A DNA stretch of 64,000 nt from Staphylococcus capitis subsp. capitis (GCF_040739495.1 NZ_CP145263.1:1426001-1490000), one strand, 5' to 3'. Counted from the first letter of the stretch, positions 45,553-59,243 are shown. Made by a program: numbers and translations. Notes: generated by a model from the letters alone, not told the origin.

Positions 45553-46488
45553 TTATTCACTCACTTTATTTTTCTTTAAAATTTGCTTCTCTATCCACTC
45601 AAACATATGTTGCCATGTCGTTTGATAATCATCTTCGAATAAAATTTCATGTCTTTTATTTTTATATAGCTGAACAGTAATGTGTTTAATACCTGATTTT
45701 TTATATAATTTTCCTAATTGTTTAATTCCTTTCCCATAATCACCAAATGGATCTTCTTTTCCTGAAATTAATAAAATAGGCAATTGTTTATTGAGCTTAT
45801 CTAGACATTTAGGTTCTATTGTTAGCATCATAAATTTTACAGTTTGATAAATCAACTGGTTAGATACTTTAAATCCACAATATTCATCTTTAACAAACTT
45901 CTCTACCTCATCGCGTCTTGTAGATATCCAATCACTCTCAGTCAAAGGATTATCTATTCGTTTGTTGAATGATTTGTTAACTAATTTATTTACCCAATTC
46001 ACTCGACGGCGTTTCCCTAATATCATCGTAACCAGTTTTAATGCAAATGTCGCCGGAACACCCTTCCATTTAGGGAACATACCAGTCCCAGTTAATATGA
46101 GGCCATTAGCGAATTCTGGGTATCTCATTACGAATAACCTTGCAATAATAGAGCCCATAGAATGTCCTAGTACAACATAGGGAACATTGAGTTCAGCGCC
46201 ATATAAAGTTTCCACTATCTCATATGCATCATCAACGATTTGAGACATACTTTCAAAGTGACCACGTTCAACTTCATCAATATCTTTACCATGACCACGA
46301 TGATTATGTCGTAGCACATCATAACCTTGAATATTTAACGCATTTACTAGCTCATCATAGCGGTCCATATGTTCAGCCATACCATGAAAAAGATGGACAA
46401 TACCAATAGTATTTTTCTTCGCTTTATCAACTTTAACTTCTATCATTGTTCCATCTTCAACAGTAATTTTAAATTGACTTTGACTCAC
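45553..46488 (-). CDS. Alpha/beta hydrolase, lysophospholipase-like
   Basis: A 311-aa serine hydrolase of the monoacylglycerol lipase/lysophospholipase group: oxyanion region VHLFHGMAEHMDRY, nucleophile Ser in LGHSMGSIIARL, the Asp in SGKEDPFGDY and the His in NKRHEILFE. No signal peptide, so cytosolic or membrane-peripheral. I chose GTG 46488 (VSQSQF), 6 nt after GGGGGCA; a TTG five codons upstream overlaps the ribosome site. First gene of the unit with miaA and hfq. Confidence 0.85.
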   Translation of the reverse strand: MSQSQFKITVEDGTMIEVKVDKAKKNTIGIVHLFHGMAEHMDRYDELVNALNIQGYDVLRHNHRGHGKDIDEVERGHFESMSQIVDDAYEIVETLYGAELNVPYVVLGHSMGSIIARLFVMRYPEFANGLILTGTGMFPKWKGVPATFALKLVTMILGKRRRVNWVNKLVNKSFNKRIDNPLTESDWISTRRDEVEKFVKDEYCGFKVSNQLIYQTVKFMMLTIEPKCLDKLNKQLPILLISGKEDPFGDYGKGIKQLGKLYKKSGIKHITVQLYKNKRHEILFEDDYQTTWQHMFEWIEKQILKKNKVSE

Positions 46489-46651
46489 AACATATGCCCC
46501 CAATCTTTCTAACTTTTAACTTACGTCCAGTTCAATATGCGCTTTTGAACCATTTTATAAATAATATACCGTGTGACATTCATGTAATCAAATCGTTTGC
46601 ATAATATCATTACTTATTTATTTTTGGAAAATGATAGCACAAATCGCAAAT

Positions 46652-46700
46652 AAAAAACTACCCATGAATGAAAGCAAGCGCCAACATTCACAAGTAGTTT
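46652..46700 (-). terminator. glpD terminator
   Basis: AAACTAC (46655-46661) pairs with GTAGTTT (46694-46700), continued by CATTCA/TGAATG; T-run follows on the minus strand. Confidence 0.8.
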
Positions 46701-46737
46701 AATAGATATTCATTCAATTCATTTTAATTCAACATGA

Positions 46738-48411
46738 TTATTCTTTAACTGCTGGTTGATTGTTTCCAGTACGTGCTTGATCAATTGCTTCTTCCACTTC
46801 TTTAGTGTAAGCCTCTTTTTGAGCATCTGAATAGTTAAGCATGTCAGCCATAACATCAATAACAGCATCTTTATAATCTAAAACATCTTGAATATTGAAG
46901 TATAGTTTACCTGAACGACGTACTAAGAAGTCAGTTGGTTTATAAACCATTTCTTGTTGGATACCGTAAACTAATTCTACATAAATTTCTAACGGTAAGT
47001 TATTATCTTGTTGTTGAGCAGTTTGAGCAATATTAAATAATTGATCTACGTTAGAACCGTATTTGCTAGCTAATCTACGTGCAACATCTTCTTCAATACC
47101 AAATCCTTTGGCTGCGTCAACTTTTTGATCAACAAAGTGTTGATAGTTTTTACTACCGCCTACGTCACCACCAGAGATTTTAAGATATTTAGTTGCACAT
47201 GGTTCAAATTTAAGTCCATGTTCTTGTTTTAAACGTTTAGCTAATAAGTCAACAATATCTAGTGCCATATGACGATAACCTGTTAACTTACCACCTGCAA
47301 TTGTAAGTAGGCCTGATTCGCCTTCCCAAACTTCATCTTTACGAGAAATTTCAGATGGATCTTTACCTTCTTCTAAAATTAATGGACGAACACCTGCCCA
47401 AGTTGATTCGATATCTTCATCTTTAACATTTACACTTGGGAACATGTAATTAATTGCATCAATAAGATAATCTCTATCTTCTTGTGTAGTTAATGGTGTA
47501 GCTTTTTCATTATCATAGAAAGTATCAGTTGTACCAACATATGCTTTTCCTTCACGTGGAATAGCGAAAATCATACGACCATCTTTCTCAGTATCGAAAT
47601 AAACTGCTTGGCCTAATGGGAACTTAGATTGGTCGATAACAACGTGAACACCTTTAGTTAAACGTAGTTGTTTATTATTACGTGCGTAGTCACCACTTCT
47701 CACTTCATCAACCCATGGGCCTGAAGCGTTAATTACTTTTTTAGCTTTGATACCATATGTTTCTCCGTCAATCATATCTAATACTTCGATACCATTCACT
47801 TTTTTATTTGAATCATAAGTGAAGTGTTCTGAACGCGTATAGTTAATGATTTCAGCACCTTTTTCAGCTGCTTTTTTCATAACTTCAATAGTTAAACGCG
47901 CGTCGTCAGTACGATATTCAACGTAATAACCGCCACCTTTTAGGCCTTCTTGTTTAACTAATGGTTCTTTATTTAATGTATCTTTTCTAGATAACATTTT
48001 TTTACGTTCAGATTTTTTAACACCAGCTAATCTATCATACATTGTTAAACCGATAGCTGTTGAGAATTTACCAAATGTACCACCTTTATGCATTGGTAAA
48101 AGCATCCATTCAGGTGTAGTTACATGTGGACCATTTTCATAAACAATTGCACGTTCTTTACCTGTTTCAGCAACAACGCCAACTTGTAATTGTTTTAAAT
48201 ATCTTAAACCACCATGAACAAGTTTAGTAGATCTAGAACTTGTACCTTGTGCAAAGTCTTGCATTTCAACTAATGCTACTTTCATACCGCGGTTACTAGC
48301 GTCAAGAGCAATACCTGCACCTGTAATACCACCACCGACGATAACAACGTCATATTCATTTTCTCTTAAATTTTTCTTGATATGATCTCTTTTCAATGTA
48401 GATAATGCCAT
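46738..48411 (-). CDS. glpD: Aerobic glycerol-3-phosphate dehydrogenase
   Basis: FAD enzyme oxidising glycerol-3-phosphate to dihydroxyacetone phosphate, passing electrons to the quinone pool. The 557-aa protein opens with the dinucleotide motif [17 protein letters not shown] and has the family block [15 protein letters not shown]-terminal DAO_C domain is complete. The ATG lies behind AGGAGG. A GlpP-type attenuator lies 30-90 bp upstream, so expression needs glycerol-3-phosphate. Monocistronic with terminator. Confidence 0.96.
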   Translation of the reverse strand: MALSTLKRDHIKKNLRENEYDVVIVGGGITGAGIALDASNRGMKVALVEMQDFAQGTSSRSTKLVHGGLRYLKQLQVGVVAETGKERAIVYENGPHVTTPEWMLLPMHKGGTFGKFSTAIGLTMYDRLAGVKKSERKKMLSRKDTLNKEPLVKQEGLKGGGYYVEYRTDDARLTIEVMKKAAEKGAEIINYTRSEHFTYDSNKKVNGIEVLDMIDGETYGIKAKKVINASGPWVDEVRSGDYARNNKQLRLTKGVHVVIDQSKFPLGQAVYFDTEKDGRMIFAIPREGKAYVGTTDTFYDNEKATPLTTQEDRDYLIDAINYMFPSVNVKDEDIESTWAGVRPLILEEGKDPSEISRKDEVWEGESGLLTIAGGKLTGYRHMALDIVDLLAKRLKQEHGLKFEPCATKYLKISGGDVGGSKNYQHFVDQKVDAAKGFGIEEDVARRLASKYGSNVDQLFNIAQTAQQQDNNLPLEIYVELVYGIQQEMVYKPTDFLVRRSGKLYFNIQDVLDYKDAVIDVMADMLNYSDAQKEAYTKEVEEAIDQARTGNNQPAVKE

Positions 48412-48436
48412 TATCTAACGCCTCCTAGAAATAAAT

Positions 48437-48499
48437 AAAAAACGAGACACCTATCCCACAAGAACATTTAATTGTTTTGTACGAACAGATCTCTCGTTT
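48437..48499 (-). promoter_or_regulatory. GlpP-type attenuator in the glpD leader
   Basis: On the minus strand AAACGAGA pairs with TCTCGTTT across a 44-nt loop and is followed by six T, 25 bp before the glpD start. In Bacillus the same leader is read through when GlpP binds glycerol-3-phosphate. Confidence 0.8.
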
Positions 48500-48586
48500 C
48501 TCGATTTTCTTATTAACTTAACTAAAGTATACCACATTTAAGAAAATCAAATCCATTTAAAGCTCATCTTTTCTTAAAATTTTGTC

Positions 48587-50110
<1,524 letters not shown>

Positions 50111-50234
50111 TTAATAATAAGCTTTATAAAGTTGGTATTTTAAATCTATTTATAAAGTATCAACCATTATATCTATACACATAATCGAGAAATTTTAATC
50201 CCGATAATTATAATTATCTAATATATCATAGCAA

Positions 50235-51053
50235 TTAGTAAATTGATTCAATGTCGTCTTTTTTTGAAGATTTATTTAAAATCAACCCTAATACTAGAGT
50301 GATTACGACTACTAAAATTCCAACAGCACAACTTACATTGAATGTTTGTTTATAAAATACTTCGTAAATGACAGCACCTAGCATACCACCAGCAATAGGA
50401 CCTAATACTGGCACTATAGCATATGACCAGTTAGATTTACTCTTTCCTGCAATTGGTAAAATTGCATGTGCAATACGTGGGCCTAAGTCACGAGCTGGGT
50501 TAATTGCATAACCAGTAGGACCGCCTAAACTTAAACCAATAGCTACAATTAAAGCTCCCACAATCAGTGGGTTTAATCCGTCAGCAATTTTATTTACACC
50601 AATGAATAGAATACCTAATGTTAATGCCATAGTACCGATAATCTCACTTAAAAAGTTAGCGAAATAATTTTTGATTCCAGGTGCTGTAGAGAACACGCCT
50701 AATTTAACGTCATGTTCTTCAGTAACTTTCCAATGTGGAAGATACATTAACCAAACGAGTGCACCACCAACGATACCGCCTAACATTTGGCAAATGATAT
50801 ATCCTGGTACTTGAGCCCAACTAAATCCACCATCCATGGCAAGAGCTATACTTACAGCTGGGTTTAAATGCGCGCCTGAGAATTTACCAACAGCATAAGC
50901 ACCCATTGATACGGCAAGACCCCAACCTGCTGCGATAACAATCCAGTCAGCGTTGTTGCCTGCACTTCTCTTCAAGTTGACGTTTGCACACACGCCACCC
51001 CCGAAAAGAATTAGGATCGCAGTTCCTAAAAATTCTGCTAAATAAGCATTCAT
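50235..51053 (-). CDS. glpF: Glycerol facilitator
   Basis: Aquaglyceroporin channel letting glycerol in for GlpK. The 272-aa protein has six membrane helices and the two NPA boxes, SGAHLNPAVSIALA near residue 65 and GYAINPARDLGPR near 183, with the Asp/Arg pair that marks glycerol channels. The ATG beginning MNAYLAEFLG, 7 nt after GGGAGG, was chosen over a TTG five codons earlier. Leader carries a GlpP-type attenuator and a promoter with an overlapping cre site. Confidence 0.95.
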   Translation of the reverse strand: MNAYLAEFLGTAILILFGGGVCANVNLKRSAGNNADWIVIAAGWGLAVSMGAYAVGKFSGAHLNPAVSIALAMDGGFSWAQVPGYIICQMLGGIVGGALVWLMYLPHWKVTEEHDVKLGVFSTAPGIKNYFANFLSEIIGTMALTLGILFIGVNKIADGLNPLIVGALIVAIGLSLGGPTGYAINPARDLGPRIAHAILPIAGKSKSNWSYAIVPVLGPIAGGMLGAVIYEVFYKQTFNVSCAVGILVVVITLVLGLILNKSSKKDDIESIY

Positions 51054-51066
51054 ATAAATTCCTCCC

Positions 51067-51128
51067 AAAAAACAGAGAGACCCCTACCATAGCGATATTA
51101 AGCTTGTAGAAATCTCCCAGTCTCTGTT
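51067..51128 (-). promoter_or_regulatory. GlpP-type attenuator in the glpF leader
   Basis: On the minus strand AACAGAGA pairs with TCTCTGTT and is followed by six T just before the glpF ribosome site. The layout mirrors the glpD leader. Confidence 0.85.
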
Positions 51129-51155
51129 CTATTATTAACTTTTAAACTTGATATA

Positions 51156-51185
51156 ATTTTACTATTGGGTTGTAAGCGTTGTCAA
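51156..51185 (-). promoter_or_regulatory. glpF promoter
   Basis: On the minus strand TTGACA (51180-51185), 18 bp, TAAAAT (51156-51161). The -35 is the perfect consensus. Confidence 0.7.
51171..51184. promoter_or_regulatory. cre site over the glpF promoter
   Basis: TGTAAGCGTTGTCA matches the cre consensus at 13 of 14 positions and covers the -35 and spacer, so CcpA would repress glycerol uptake when glucose is present. Confidence 0.75.
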
Positions 51186-51300
51186 TAACTTTGTAAAATA
51201 ATTGTCATAATTAGTATTTAGATTTATAAAAATAATGAGCAAATGTTATTGATATCCAAAATACTTTTTAATTATTTTAGTGTTATTGTTATTTTTTTAT

Positions 51301-51348
51301 AAAAAAGTGAGTTGCTTAAAGAATAAAAATTCTCCTCAAACAACTCAC
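51301..51348 (-). terminator. glpP terminator
   Basis: GTGAGTTG (51307-51314) pairs with CAACTCAC (51341-51348); on the minus strand TTTTTT follows. Confidence 0.85.
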
Positions 51349-51364
51349 AATTTATAATGATTTA

Positions 51365-51898
51365 CTACCAAAGCTTTTGATAGCTTGTAGTGACATATTT
51401 AGCTCCACTTGAGATAGCTTCTTGAATTTCCTCTTCATCATTGATTAATCCGCCCGCAATGACAGATGTTGAAGTTTCTTTTTGAATTTGATTCACTGCT
51501 TTACTCGCTATACCAGGTAAAACTTCGACAAAATCTGGTTCAACTTTTTTAATTAACTCTATACTTCTCGTAAGTGCTTGGCTATCAATAATAAACACTC
51601 TGAATATCGTTAAAGTATTTAATGATTTGGCTTTTCTAATAACTTTTGTTTTGGTGGAAACAATACCTTTAGGTTGATATTGTTGAATAATATATTCACA
51701 AGCAAATTCATCATGGCTCAACCCTTTAATTAAGTCGATATGAATATAACACTCTATATTATTTTGCTTTAGTAACCCCATTATACTCTTTAGATGACCA
51801 ATATGCATATCTAATAATACACAAGCTTTATAGTTCGTCTTCGTTAATCTTTCAAGATCTCTCATGTTTCTAATAGCTGGTAAAATATTTTCTTTCAA
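51365..51898 (-). CDS. glpP: Glycerol uptake operon antiterminator
   Basis: GlpP binds glycerol-3-phosphate and then the leader RNAs of glpFK and glpD, preventing termination. The 177-aa TIM-barrel protein has the family blocks KACVLLDMHIGHLKSI, IHIDLIKGLSHDEFACEY and PDFVEVLPGIASKAVNQI. The start is TTG at 51898 after GAGGAG, 13 bp after the mutL stop, so glpP appears to be read from the mutSL transcript. Both targets, with matching hairpins, are in this window. Confidence 0.9.
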   Translation of the reverse strand: MKENILPAIRNMRDLERLTKTNYKACVLLDMHIGHLKSIMGLLKQNNIECYIHIDLIKGLSHDEFACEYIIQQYQPKGIVSTKTKVIRKAKSLNTLTIFRVFIIDSQALTRSIELIKKVEPDFVEVLPGIASKAVNQIQKETSTSVIAGGLINDEEEIQEAISSGAKYVTTSYQKLW

Positions 51899-51911
51899 GA
51901 TAACAGCTCCT

Positions 51912-53879
51912 CTACATCACTCGTTTAAATAGTTTCTCTAGTTCATAGTTTGAAAAATTAATTATAATTGGTCTACCGTGCGGACACGTAAACGGATCTT
52001 CTGCTTCTCTTAGTTGATCAATTAAATCTGACATTTCATTATTTTTTAAATAATGATTGGCTTTAATTGATTTCTTACAAGACATCATAATCGCTGCGTC
52101 TTCTCTAATCTTCTTCACATCTACCTTTTTATTGTCTAAAACTAACTCAATCATATCTTTAATGATTTCCTGTGCTTCAGCTTTAGGAAACCATACTGGA
52201 TAGCTATTTACAATATAATCATGACCACCAAAATGCTCTAAGTGAACGCCCACTTTATCCAATTCATCTTGATATTGATCAATAATCATTTGCTCATCTT
52301 TTGAGAAATGGAATGTTAAAGGTATAAGTAAATTTTGAACTTCATTAGATACTTCTCCAATTTTATCTCTGAAATATTCATACTTTATTCTCTCTTGGGC
52401 TGCATGTTGGTCTATCATAAACATACCATTTTCATTTTGCGCAATAATATACGTTCCATGTACTTGGCCCACAACTTCCATGTATGGTACGCGACGTTTA
52501 GGATTTTGACTCACTGTACCTTTGATATCTCCCTCGTTGTTAGAGGTTGATTCAGAATTGGAGAGATCATCATCTTCCATATCATTAAGTATGTCTTTTT
52601 GAATTTGAGAGTAATTATCTTCTCCGGAACGTTGTATATTATGAGAGGCATTTTCTTGCTCTTCATCTTGGTTAGACAAACTAATATTTGTATTTTGATA
52701 ATTATTAATTCCTTCTCTAATTTCTGAATCATTAGTATTGTTAAAATGATCTTTAGATGAAAAGTGTTCTGATGGGTCCCCATTTTGTGCTACTTCAGAA
52801 TTCCTTTTTTCAAAATCCATTTTTTGTTGTTCAAATGATTCAAGAACTTTATTCTTTCTTGGTGTACGGTCTAAATCATTTTGCGGAATCAGAATTCTAT
52901 CTTTAAATGCCTCTCTAATTTTTTCAACTATTAAATCATATAACTGTTCCTCTTTTGATAAACGAACTTCTAACTTAGTTGGATGTACATTAACATCAAC
53001 TAGGATAGGATCCATTTCAATGTTAATGTAGCAAATTGGATATCTACCGATAGTTAATAAGGTATGATACCCTTCCAAAATAGCCTTGTTAAGAATAAAG
53101 TTCTTAATGTATCTACCATTAATAAAAATTGAAATATAGTGTCTGTTACTTCTTGAATGTTCAGGCTTTGCAAAGAAACCTTCAAGGTGATAGTCACTCG
53201 TATCTCCTGAAACATGTACTAAATCTTTAGCAACTCTCATTCCATATATTTCTGCCATCACTTCATTAGTACGCCCTGAGCCATTTGTACTAATTAATGT
53301 TTTGCCATCAGACACTAAAGAGATTCTAATATCCGGGTGACTCATCGCCATTCGGTTAACAATATCAGTTATTTTGCCCAATTCTGTATAAAGACTTTTA
53401 ATATATTTTAAGCGCGCTGGAGTATTGTAAAACAAAGATTCAACTAATATATCTGTACCTTTTTTAGCTTTTGCTGGTTTACGATTTATTATTTCACCGT
53501 TTTCAGCATAGACTTCGAAACCATTTTCATTATCTGTACATGTCTTTAATGTCACTTTAGAAACTGATGAAATACTGGCTAACGCCTCTCCACGGAATCC
53601 TAGTGTTCTGATATGGAATAAGTCATCATCAACATCTAATTTGCTCGTTGCATGTCTATGGAAGACTAGACTCAAATCATCTTGCTCAATACCTGAGCCA
53701 TTATCAACAACTCTGATTGAAGCAATACCTGATTGTTCCACTTCGATATTTATCTCAGTAGAATTTGCATCAATCGCGTTCTCTAATAATTCTTTAACTA
53801 CAGAACTAGGTCTTTCAACAACTTCTCCAGCTGCAATTTTGTTAGCTAATGAGGTTTGTAATTCTTTTATTTTTCCCAT
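51912..53879 (-). CDS. mutL: DNA mismatch repair protein MutL
   Basis: Endonuclease and matchmaker of mismatch repair. The 655-aa protein has the GHKL ATPase ([39 protein letters not shown]), a long Ser/Asn/Glu-rich linker (about residues 345-455), and the C-terminal nuclease domain with [12 protein letters not shown], the metal-site [16 protein letters not shown] helix and CPHGRP. It starts 16 bp after mutS. Both appear intact. Confidence 0.95.
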   Translation of the reverse strand: MGKIKELQTSLANKIAAGEVVERPSSVVKELLENAIDANSTEINIEVEQSGIASIRVVDNGSGIEQDDLSLVFHRHATSKLDVDDDLFHIRTLGFRGEALASISSVSKVTLKTCTDNENGFEVYAENGEIINRKPAKAKKGTDILVESLFYNTPARLKYIKSLYTELGKITDIVNRMAMSHPDIRISLVSDGKTLISTNGSGRTNEVMAEIYGMRVAKDLVHVSGDTSDYHLEGFFAKPEHSRSNRHYISIFINGRYIKNFILNKAILEGYHTLLTIGRYPICYINIEMDPILVDVNVHPTKLEVRLSKEEQLYDLIVEKIREAFKDRILIPQNDLDRTPRKNKVLESFEQQKMDFEKRNSEVAQNGDPSEHFSSKDHFNNTNDSEIREGINNYQNTNISLSNQDEEQENASHNIQRSGEDNYSQIQKDILNDMEDDDLSNSESTSNNEGDIKGTVSQNPKRRVPYMEVVGQVHGTYIIAQNENGMFMIDQHAAQERIKYEYFRDKIGEVSNEVQNLLIPLTFHFSKDEQMIIDQYQDELDKVGVHLEHFGGHDYIVNSYPVWFPKAEAQEIIKDMIELVLDNKKVDVKKIREDAAIMMSCKKSIKANHYLKNNEMSDLIDQLREAEDPFTCPHGRPIIINFSNYELEKLFKRVM

Positions 53880-53894
53880 TTCTTACACCTACCT

Positions 53895-56504
53895 CTATCT
53901 TAATTGATTCTGTAACTCACTTAATTTCACAAGTGCTTCTATAGGCGTCATGTTGGATAAGTTTAAATTCTTAATTTCTAATTCTATTTCACTTTGTTCA
54001 TCACTATTTTCAAATAAATCAAATGCAGCTTGTTCAAATGAATCGTTAATTTTTGTACTTTTCTCATCTTTGTTATGTTCATTATTTGCATTTTCATCAT
54101 CTGTATGATGATTTGGTAACTCATTAGGCATAATTTGATTAGAAGGTTTTTGTTCAAATTCATCTAATATTATTTGAGCTCGACTTATTACTTCTACCGG
54201 TAAATCAGCTAACTTAGCTACTTGAATACCATAACTATCATCAACGGCTCCATCTTTGACTTTATGTAGGAAGATAAGTTCTCCTTGATATTCATTAGCA
54301 GCCACATGTACATTTTTTAAACATGGCAACATTTGATCTAATGAAGTTAATTCATGATAATGCGTTGAAAATAATGTTTTAGCATGAGAAGTTTGTGCCA
54401 CGTATTCTATCATTGCTTGTGCTAGAGCAAGCCCATCATAAGTTGAGGTCCCTCTACCAATTTCATCAAAAATAATTAAACTATTTTCTGTAGCATAGGT
54501 TAATGCTTTTTGTGCTTCCAACATTTCTACCATGAATGTACTTTTACCTGAAACTAAGTCATCCGCTGCACCGATTCTAGTGAAAATTTGATCAAATATA
54601 GGTAGTATAGCAGAATCACAAGGTACATATGCGCCCATTTGAGCCATGATACTAATAATGGCTACTTGTCTCATGTAAGTTGATTTACCAGACATATTTG
54701 GCCCTGTAATGAGATAAATAAATGTATCATTGTTTAAACTACAATCATTTGGCACATAATCATTATGATCCATAACTCTCTCAACTACGGGATGTCTAGA
54801 ATTTTCCAGATGTAAAGTTTTATCATCACTGAAAGATGGTCTTACATAATTATATTTTTGGGCAATTTCAGCAAAACTTTGAAGACAATCTAATTCAGAA
54901 ATAATTTTAGCTTGTTTTTGTAACCTTTCAGTGTAAGTTTTGATATGCTCACGTAATTTAACAAATAATTGATATTCTAATTCAATCGCCTTATCTTCGG
55001 CACCTAAAATGATATCCTCTTTTTCTTTCAGCTCGTCAGTTATAAAACGCTCTGCATTGGATAATGTTTGTTTGCGATTGTACCCATAGTCACTAGGTTC
55101 AAACCCTTGCAAATTAGCACGTGTTATTTCAATAAAGTAACCAAAAACTTTATTAAAACTTATTTTAAGAGACTTGATACCTGTGCGCTCACGTTCTTTA
55201 GCCTGTAATTCTGCTAGCCAAGTTTTACCATTTTTAGAAGCTTCTAAGTACTCATCTAGTTGTTCATTGAAACCTGTCTTAAATAATCCGCCATCTTTAA
55301 CTGAAATCGGGGGTTCTTCTACTAAACTTTCTTCTAATAATTCTAAAAGATCATCTAATGGCTCAAGCTCATTGAATTGAGTAGTAGTTTGAGCATCTAA
55401 TTCGTTAAGTAATTCTTTGATATGTGGAATTTCTGATATAGAATGTTTTAGCTGAATTAAATCTCTTGCATTCACATTACCGTAACTAACTCTACCTACC
55501 AATCTTTCTATATCATAAACTTGATTTAAATAATTACGTAATGTATCTCTTTCGATAAAACGATTAATAAATTCTTCTACTATATTTAATCGATCATTAA
55601 TTTGATCTTTACTAATTAAAGGTCTATCTACCCATTGCTTTAATCTTCTAGCGCCCATTGGTGTTTTAGTTTCATCCATTAACCATAGTAAAGTACCTTT
55701 TTTGGATTTGAGTCTAATACTTTCTGTTAGTTCAAGATTACGTTTGGCATAGAAGTCCATCTTCATGAAATCAACAGCAGCATATTGTACAACTTCTTCT
55801 ATATGAGATAGATCTCTTTTTTGGGTATGATGAATATAATCTAATAATAATTGTGCAGATTTATGCATGAGATGATGAGTAAGCTTATTTGTATCATATT
55901 GTTCATCTGATATACACTCACGTACCGTAATTGTTTCTGTAGTCATGCTAATTTGGCGTTTTAGCTCATCAGATAATTCTTCATTAACGACAATTTCATT
56001 TGGATTTATCGTCGTAATTTCATTTAACAATGTCGCTTCATCTTGAAAATGAGTAGACTTAAATTCACCAGTAGAAACATCACAATAACTAAGTGCTAAT
56101 TCCTCACCCTTTACAAAGCTAAGGATGTAGTTATTTTGTTTCTCGTCAACTCCGCCTTGTTCCATAACTGTACCGGGAGTAACAATTCTTACAACTTCTC
56201 TTTTAACCATGCCTTTAGTTTGTTTAGGGTCTTCCATTTGTTCACAAATCGCTACTTTATACCCATTATTAATTAAGGTTTCAATATAACTATCTGCCGA
56301 ATGATATGGTACGCCACACATAGGAATTGGATTTTCTTTTTTAGCATCTCTTTTAGTTAAGGTAATTTCAAGAACTCTTGATGCTTCTTTAGCATCTTCA
56401 AAGAACATTTCATAGAAATCGCCGAGTCTAAAAAATAACAAACAATCATCATATTCTGATTTTATTTTTAAATATTGTTGCATCATTGGTGTTACATTCG
56501 CCAT
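53895..56504 (-). CDS. mutS: DNA mismatch repair protein MutS
   Basis: Recognises mismatches and small loops. The 869-aa protein has the mismatch-reading [15 protein letters not shown] motif with its Phe and Glu near residue 30, the clamp domains, the Walker [14 protein letters not shown] near 610, [12 protein letters not shown]alker B and a C-terminal extension with a beta-clamp-like tail. I chose ATG 56504 ([14 protein letters not shown]) because homologues begin here; a GTG four codons upstream is closer to AAGGG but leaves only 2 nt spacing. Confidence 0.94.
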   Translation of the reverse strand: MANVTPMMQQYLKIKSEYDDCLLFFRLGDFYEMFFEDAKEASRVLEITLTKRDAKKENPIPMCGVPYHSADSYIETLINNGYKVAICEQMEDPKQTKGMVKREVVRIVTPGTVMEQGGVDEKQNNYILSFVKGEELALSYCDVSTGEFKSTHFQDEATLLNEITTINPNEIVVNEELSDELKRQISMTTETITVRECISDEQYDTNKLTHHLMHKSAQLLLDYIHHTQKRDLSHIEEVVQYAAVDFMKMDFYAKRNLELTESIRLKSKKGTLLWLMDETKTPMGARRLKQWVDRPLISKDQINDRLNIVEEFINRFIERDTLRNYLNQVYDIERLVGRVSYGNVNARDLIQLKHSISEIPHIKELLNELDAQTTTQFNELEPLDDLLELLEESLVEEPPISVKDGGLFKTGFNEQLDEYLEASKNGKTWLAELQAKERERTGIKSLKISFNKVFGYFIEITRANLQGFEPSDYGYNRKQTLSNAERFITDELKEKEDIILGAEDKAIELEYQLFVKLREHIKTYTERLQKQAKIISELDCLQSFAEIAQKYNYVRPSFSDDKTLHLENSRHPVVERVMDHNDYVPNDCSLNNDTFIYLITGPNMSGKSTYMRQVAIISIMAQMGAYVPCDSAILPIFDQIFTRIGAADDLVSGKSTFMVEMLEAQKALTYATENSLIIFDEIGRGTSTYDGLALAQAMIEYVAQTSHAKTLFSTHYHELTSLDQMLPCLKNVHVAANEYQGELIFLHKVKDGAVDDSYGIQVAKLADLPVEVISRAQIILDEFEQKPSNQIMPNELPNHHTDDENANNEHNKDEKSTKINDSFEQAAFDLFENSDEQSEIELEIKNLNLSNMTPIEALVKLSELQNQLR

Positions 56505-56622
56505 TTCTATTTTCACAACCCTTATTTATAAATATTTTTTTATTAATATAATTTTTTACGTACAGTTTTAACTCATACATTTTAACATATAAATATGTAA
56601 CTCGCTTAATCAAAAAGTGTAT

Positions 56623-56697
56623 AAAAAAGTACGCTCTAATATGAGAAATAAACAGAGTCCCCCCTATTTAATTAATCCCTCAATAATAAAGCGTACA
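56623..56697 (-). terminator. Terminator of the ThiW-like gene
   Basis: GTACGCT (56629-56635) pairs with AGCGTAC (56690-56696) across a long loop; on the minus strand six T follow. It ends the miaB-ricA-thiW unit. Confidence 0.6.
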
Positions 56698-56707
56698 TTA
56701 AAGTTAA

Positions 56708-57202
56708 TTATTTCTTATTAAATTTATCTAATAATCCGCGTCTTTTTAAAACAATAAGTATGATATAGCTAATTAGAGATCCAATTACACTTGAAACCAT
56801 AAATGCTATCATTAATGGTTTCACAAAGAAGTTTTCCATCCCCATAACCCATGCTAACGGTATACACATTAAACTTCCTATCACACCTGTTCCTAAAACC
56901 TCTCCAACAGATGCCATAAAAATATGTTTTCTATACATGTAGAATAGACTAGATAAGAGAACTCCTATCATACTACCTGGGAAAGCAAAAGGTCTACCTG
57001 TTCCAAAACTAATTCTTAAAATTGAAGAAATAAGTGCTTGAGCTAATCCATACCAAGGGCCTACAAACACAGCACATAAAACATTAGTAAAATGTTGAAC
57101 AGGCGCTGCTTTTATAGGTCCTAAAGGTATTACAATAAGACTACTTAATACAACGTTGATTGCAATTAAAAATGCGGTTATAGTCAAATTCCTTATTTTC
57201 AT
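56708..57202 (-). CDS. ThiW-like ECF transporter S component
   Basis: Substrate-binding membrane subunit of an ECF transporter, 164 aa with five or six helices. The blocks PLGPIKAAPVQHFTNVLCAV and RISFGTGRPFAFPGSMIGV are the marks of the ThiW family, linked to thiazole or thiamine-precursor uptake. The EcfAAT energising module would be shared and lies outside the window. It starts 23 bp after ricA without a riboswitch in between, so it is read from the upstream promoter. The substrate is inferred. Confidence 0.75.
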   Translation of the reverse strand: MKIRNLTITAFLIAINVVLSSLIVIPLGPIKAAPVQHFTNVLCAVFVGPWYGLAQALISSILRISFGTGRPFAFPGSMIGVLLSSLFYMYRKHIFMASVGEVLGTGVIGSLMCIPLAWVMGMENFFVKPLMIAFMVSSVIGSLISYIILIVLKRRGLLDKFNKK

Positions 57203-57225
57203 AGCATTTACTCCTCAATTAGCTT

Positions 57226-57591
57226 TTATTCCTTATGTTCTCGTTCGTTATGTTCATTAAGTCTATCTTCCATTGTTTTAATCATCATTTGTAATAATTC
57301 ATTAGCATCATATTGTGCAGAACGAAATTCTTCAACTATAGGTAAGTTATTAATTTCATTTTCAATATGATGAATTTGATTTTCAGATTGTCGAAAGGCA
57401 GTATCTTTTCCATAATTTTGAAAGTTAACAGATTGTTTTTGTTGTTTTTTTAGACTTTTCATCTTACTTTCAATAGTTTTATTATTATGGATTTGTTGTT
57501 CAATCGATTGGTAATCTTTGACAACTTCTAAGTTATTAATGCGCCGCGCTAGTACATCTGCATGTTTTAATATATCCTCTTTTGAATACAT
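57226..57591 (-). CDS. ricA: RicA/YmcA family protein
   Basis: In Bacillus, RicA (YmcA) forms an iron-sulfur complex with RicF and RicT that promotes mRNA maturation by RNase Y. The 121-aa helical protein has the YlbF/YmcA domain pattern, beginning MYSKEDILKHADVLARRINN, with EFRSAQYDANELLQMMIKTM near the end. It follows miaB by 3 nt, the usual Firmicutes neighbourhood (miaB-ymcA-mutS). Whether staphylococcal RicA acts as in Bacillus is unknown. Confidence 0.85.
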   Translation of the reverse strand: MYSKEDILKHADVLARRINNLEVVKDYQSIEQQIHNNKTIESKMKSLKKQQKQSVNFQNYGKDTAFRQSENQIHHIENEINNLPIVEEFRSAQYDANELLQMMIKTMEDRLNEHNEREHKE

Positions 57592-57594
57592 TTT

Positions 57595-59139
57595 CTATTG
57601 AACCACCATTGTCTTTTGATGTTCTTGTACAAATGTTCCATTTAATGAATATTGCTTAGCTTCATCGATTTTAACATCAACAAGCTTACCAATCATTTCT
57701 TTAGGAGCTTTAAAGTTTACTAGTTTATTTTTTTCTGTGTAACCAGCTAGCACTGTGTCGTCCTTTTTACTAGCTCCTTCACATAATACGGTAACTATTT
57801 CACCTTCATACTGACTCATAGCTTTTTGAGAGTATTCACCTACTTTTTTATTTAATCTTTGTAGTCGTTCTTTTTTCACTTCAGTAGGCACATTATCTTT
57901 CATTTTAGCAGCTGGTGTTCCATCTCTTTGAGAGTATAAATAAGTATAGGCATGTTCAAATTCTACTTCGTCATATAAAGATAGTGTTTCTTCAAATTGT
58001 TCTTCAGTTTCATTTGGATATCCTACAATGATATCTGTTGTTAACGCTATATTAGGAATTGCAGTTTTTATTCTATTTACTAGATCAAGATAGCTTTCAC
58101 GAGTATATTTACGACCCATAATTTTTAAAACAGCATTGTTACCTGATTGAACTGGAAGATGGATATGAGGAACTATATTACCGCCATTGGCTATGACTTC
58201 AATCATGCGATCAGTAAAGTCCCAAGGATGGCTTGTTGTAAATCTTACTCTCGGTATATCGATTTTAGATATATCTTCTAGTAAATCACCAAGTCCATAA
58301 TCTAAATCTTCTATATCCTTACCATAAGAATTTACATTTTGACCTAATAAAGTAATTTCTTGATAACCTTCTCTTGCTAATTCTCTTACTTCATTGATAA
58401 TATCTTCTGGTCGACGGCTACGTTCCTTCCCTCTAGTAAAAGGTACGATACAATATGTACAGAATTTGTCACATCCATACATAATATTAACCCAAGCTTT
58501 AATACTACCTTCTCTTACCTTAGGGAGATTTTCAATAACATCTCCTTCTTTGGACCATACCTCTACTACCATTGCTTTAGATAAGTATGCTTCTTCTAAA
58601 ATTTCAGGTAAGTGATGAATATTATGTGTACCAAATATCATATCTACATTTTGATATGATTTAAGAATTTTATTTACAACTGATTCTTCTTGAGACATAC
58701 ATCCACAGACTCCGATTAGGCAATCAGGACGTTCTTTTTTCAGATGTTTTAAATTTCCTATTTCACTAAATACTTTATTTTCCGCATTTTCTCGAATAGC
58801 ACAAGTATTAATTAAAATCACATCCGCTTGATTAATATCTGTTGTCGCACTATAACCTAAAGCTTTTAATATCCCCGCCATTACTTCAGTATCATGTGCG
58901 TTCATTTGACAACCATACGTTTTAATTAAGAAAGTACGACCGTTACCCATATCTTTATATTTTTCATCTATATGGAAATCTCTATTATATTGAACTTCTT
59001 GTTTCCCACGTTTTTTTGCTTCTTTTAAACTTGGTGGTTGATACACTTGTTCAAAGTATTTGCTATAGTCTTTTTCAGCTTTACGATCACGCTCAGCTAA
59101 AATGTTTATCGTACCAGCTTTTCTTTGTTCTTCATTCAC
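57595..59139 (-). CDS. miaB: tRNA-2-methylthio-N6-dimethylallyladenosine synthase
   Basis: Radical SAM methylthiotransferase acting on i6A37 made by MiaA. The 514-aa protein has an N-terminal UPF0004 domain with cluster cysteines ([24 protein letters not shown]), the radical SAM motif [15 protein letters not shown] with its three cysteines, and a C-terminal TRAM domain. The ATG follows AAAGGAT. First gene of the unit miaB-ricA-thiW-like. Confidence 0.96.
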   Translation of the reverse strand: MNEEQRKAGTINILAERDRKAEKDYSKYFEQVYQPPSLKEAKKRGKQEVQYNRDFHIDEKYKDMGNGRTFLIKTYGCQMNAHDTEVMAGILKALGYSATTDINQADVILINTCAIRENAENKVFSEIGNLKHLKKERPDCLIGVCGCMSQEESVVNKILKSYQNVDMIFGTHNIHHLPEILEEAYLSKAMVVEVWSKEGDVIENLPKVREGSIKAWVNIMYGCDKFCTYCIVPFTRGKERSRRPEDIINEVRELAREGYQEITLLGQNVNSYGKDIEDLDYGLGDLLEDISKIDIPRVRFTTSHPWDFTDRMIEVIANGGNIVPHIHLPVQSGNNAVLKIMGRKYTRESYLDLVNRIKTAIPNIALTTDIIVGYPNETEEQFEETLSLYDEVEFEHAYTYLYSQRDGTPAAKMKDNVPTEVKKERLQRLNKKVGEYSQKAMSQYEGEIVTVLCEGASKKDDTVLAGYTEKNKLVNFKAPKEMIGKLVDVKIDEAKQYSLNGTFVQEHQKTMVVQ

Positions 59140-59243
59140 TTTGAAAAATCCTTTCTATAAGCCCATAATCATTACTATATTATATTAAATTTAAAGTTAA
59201 AGTGCAAAAAGACGTTTTGATTTATTTTTCAAAAATGACATAA

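Noticed and set aside
57203..57225. TPP riboswitch before the ThiW-like gene
   Set aside because: Only 23 bp separate it from ricA, too little for a riboswitch.
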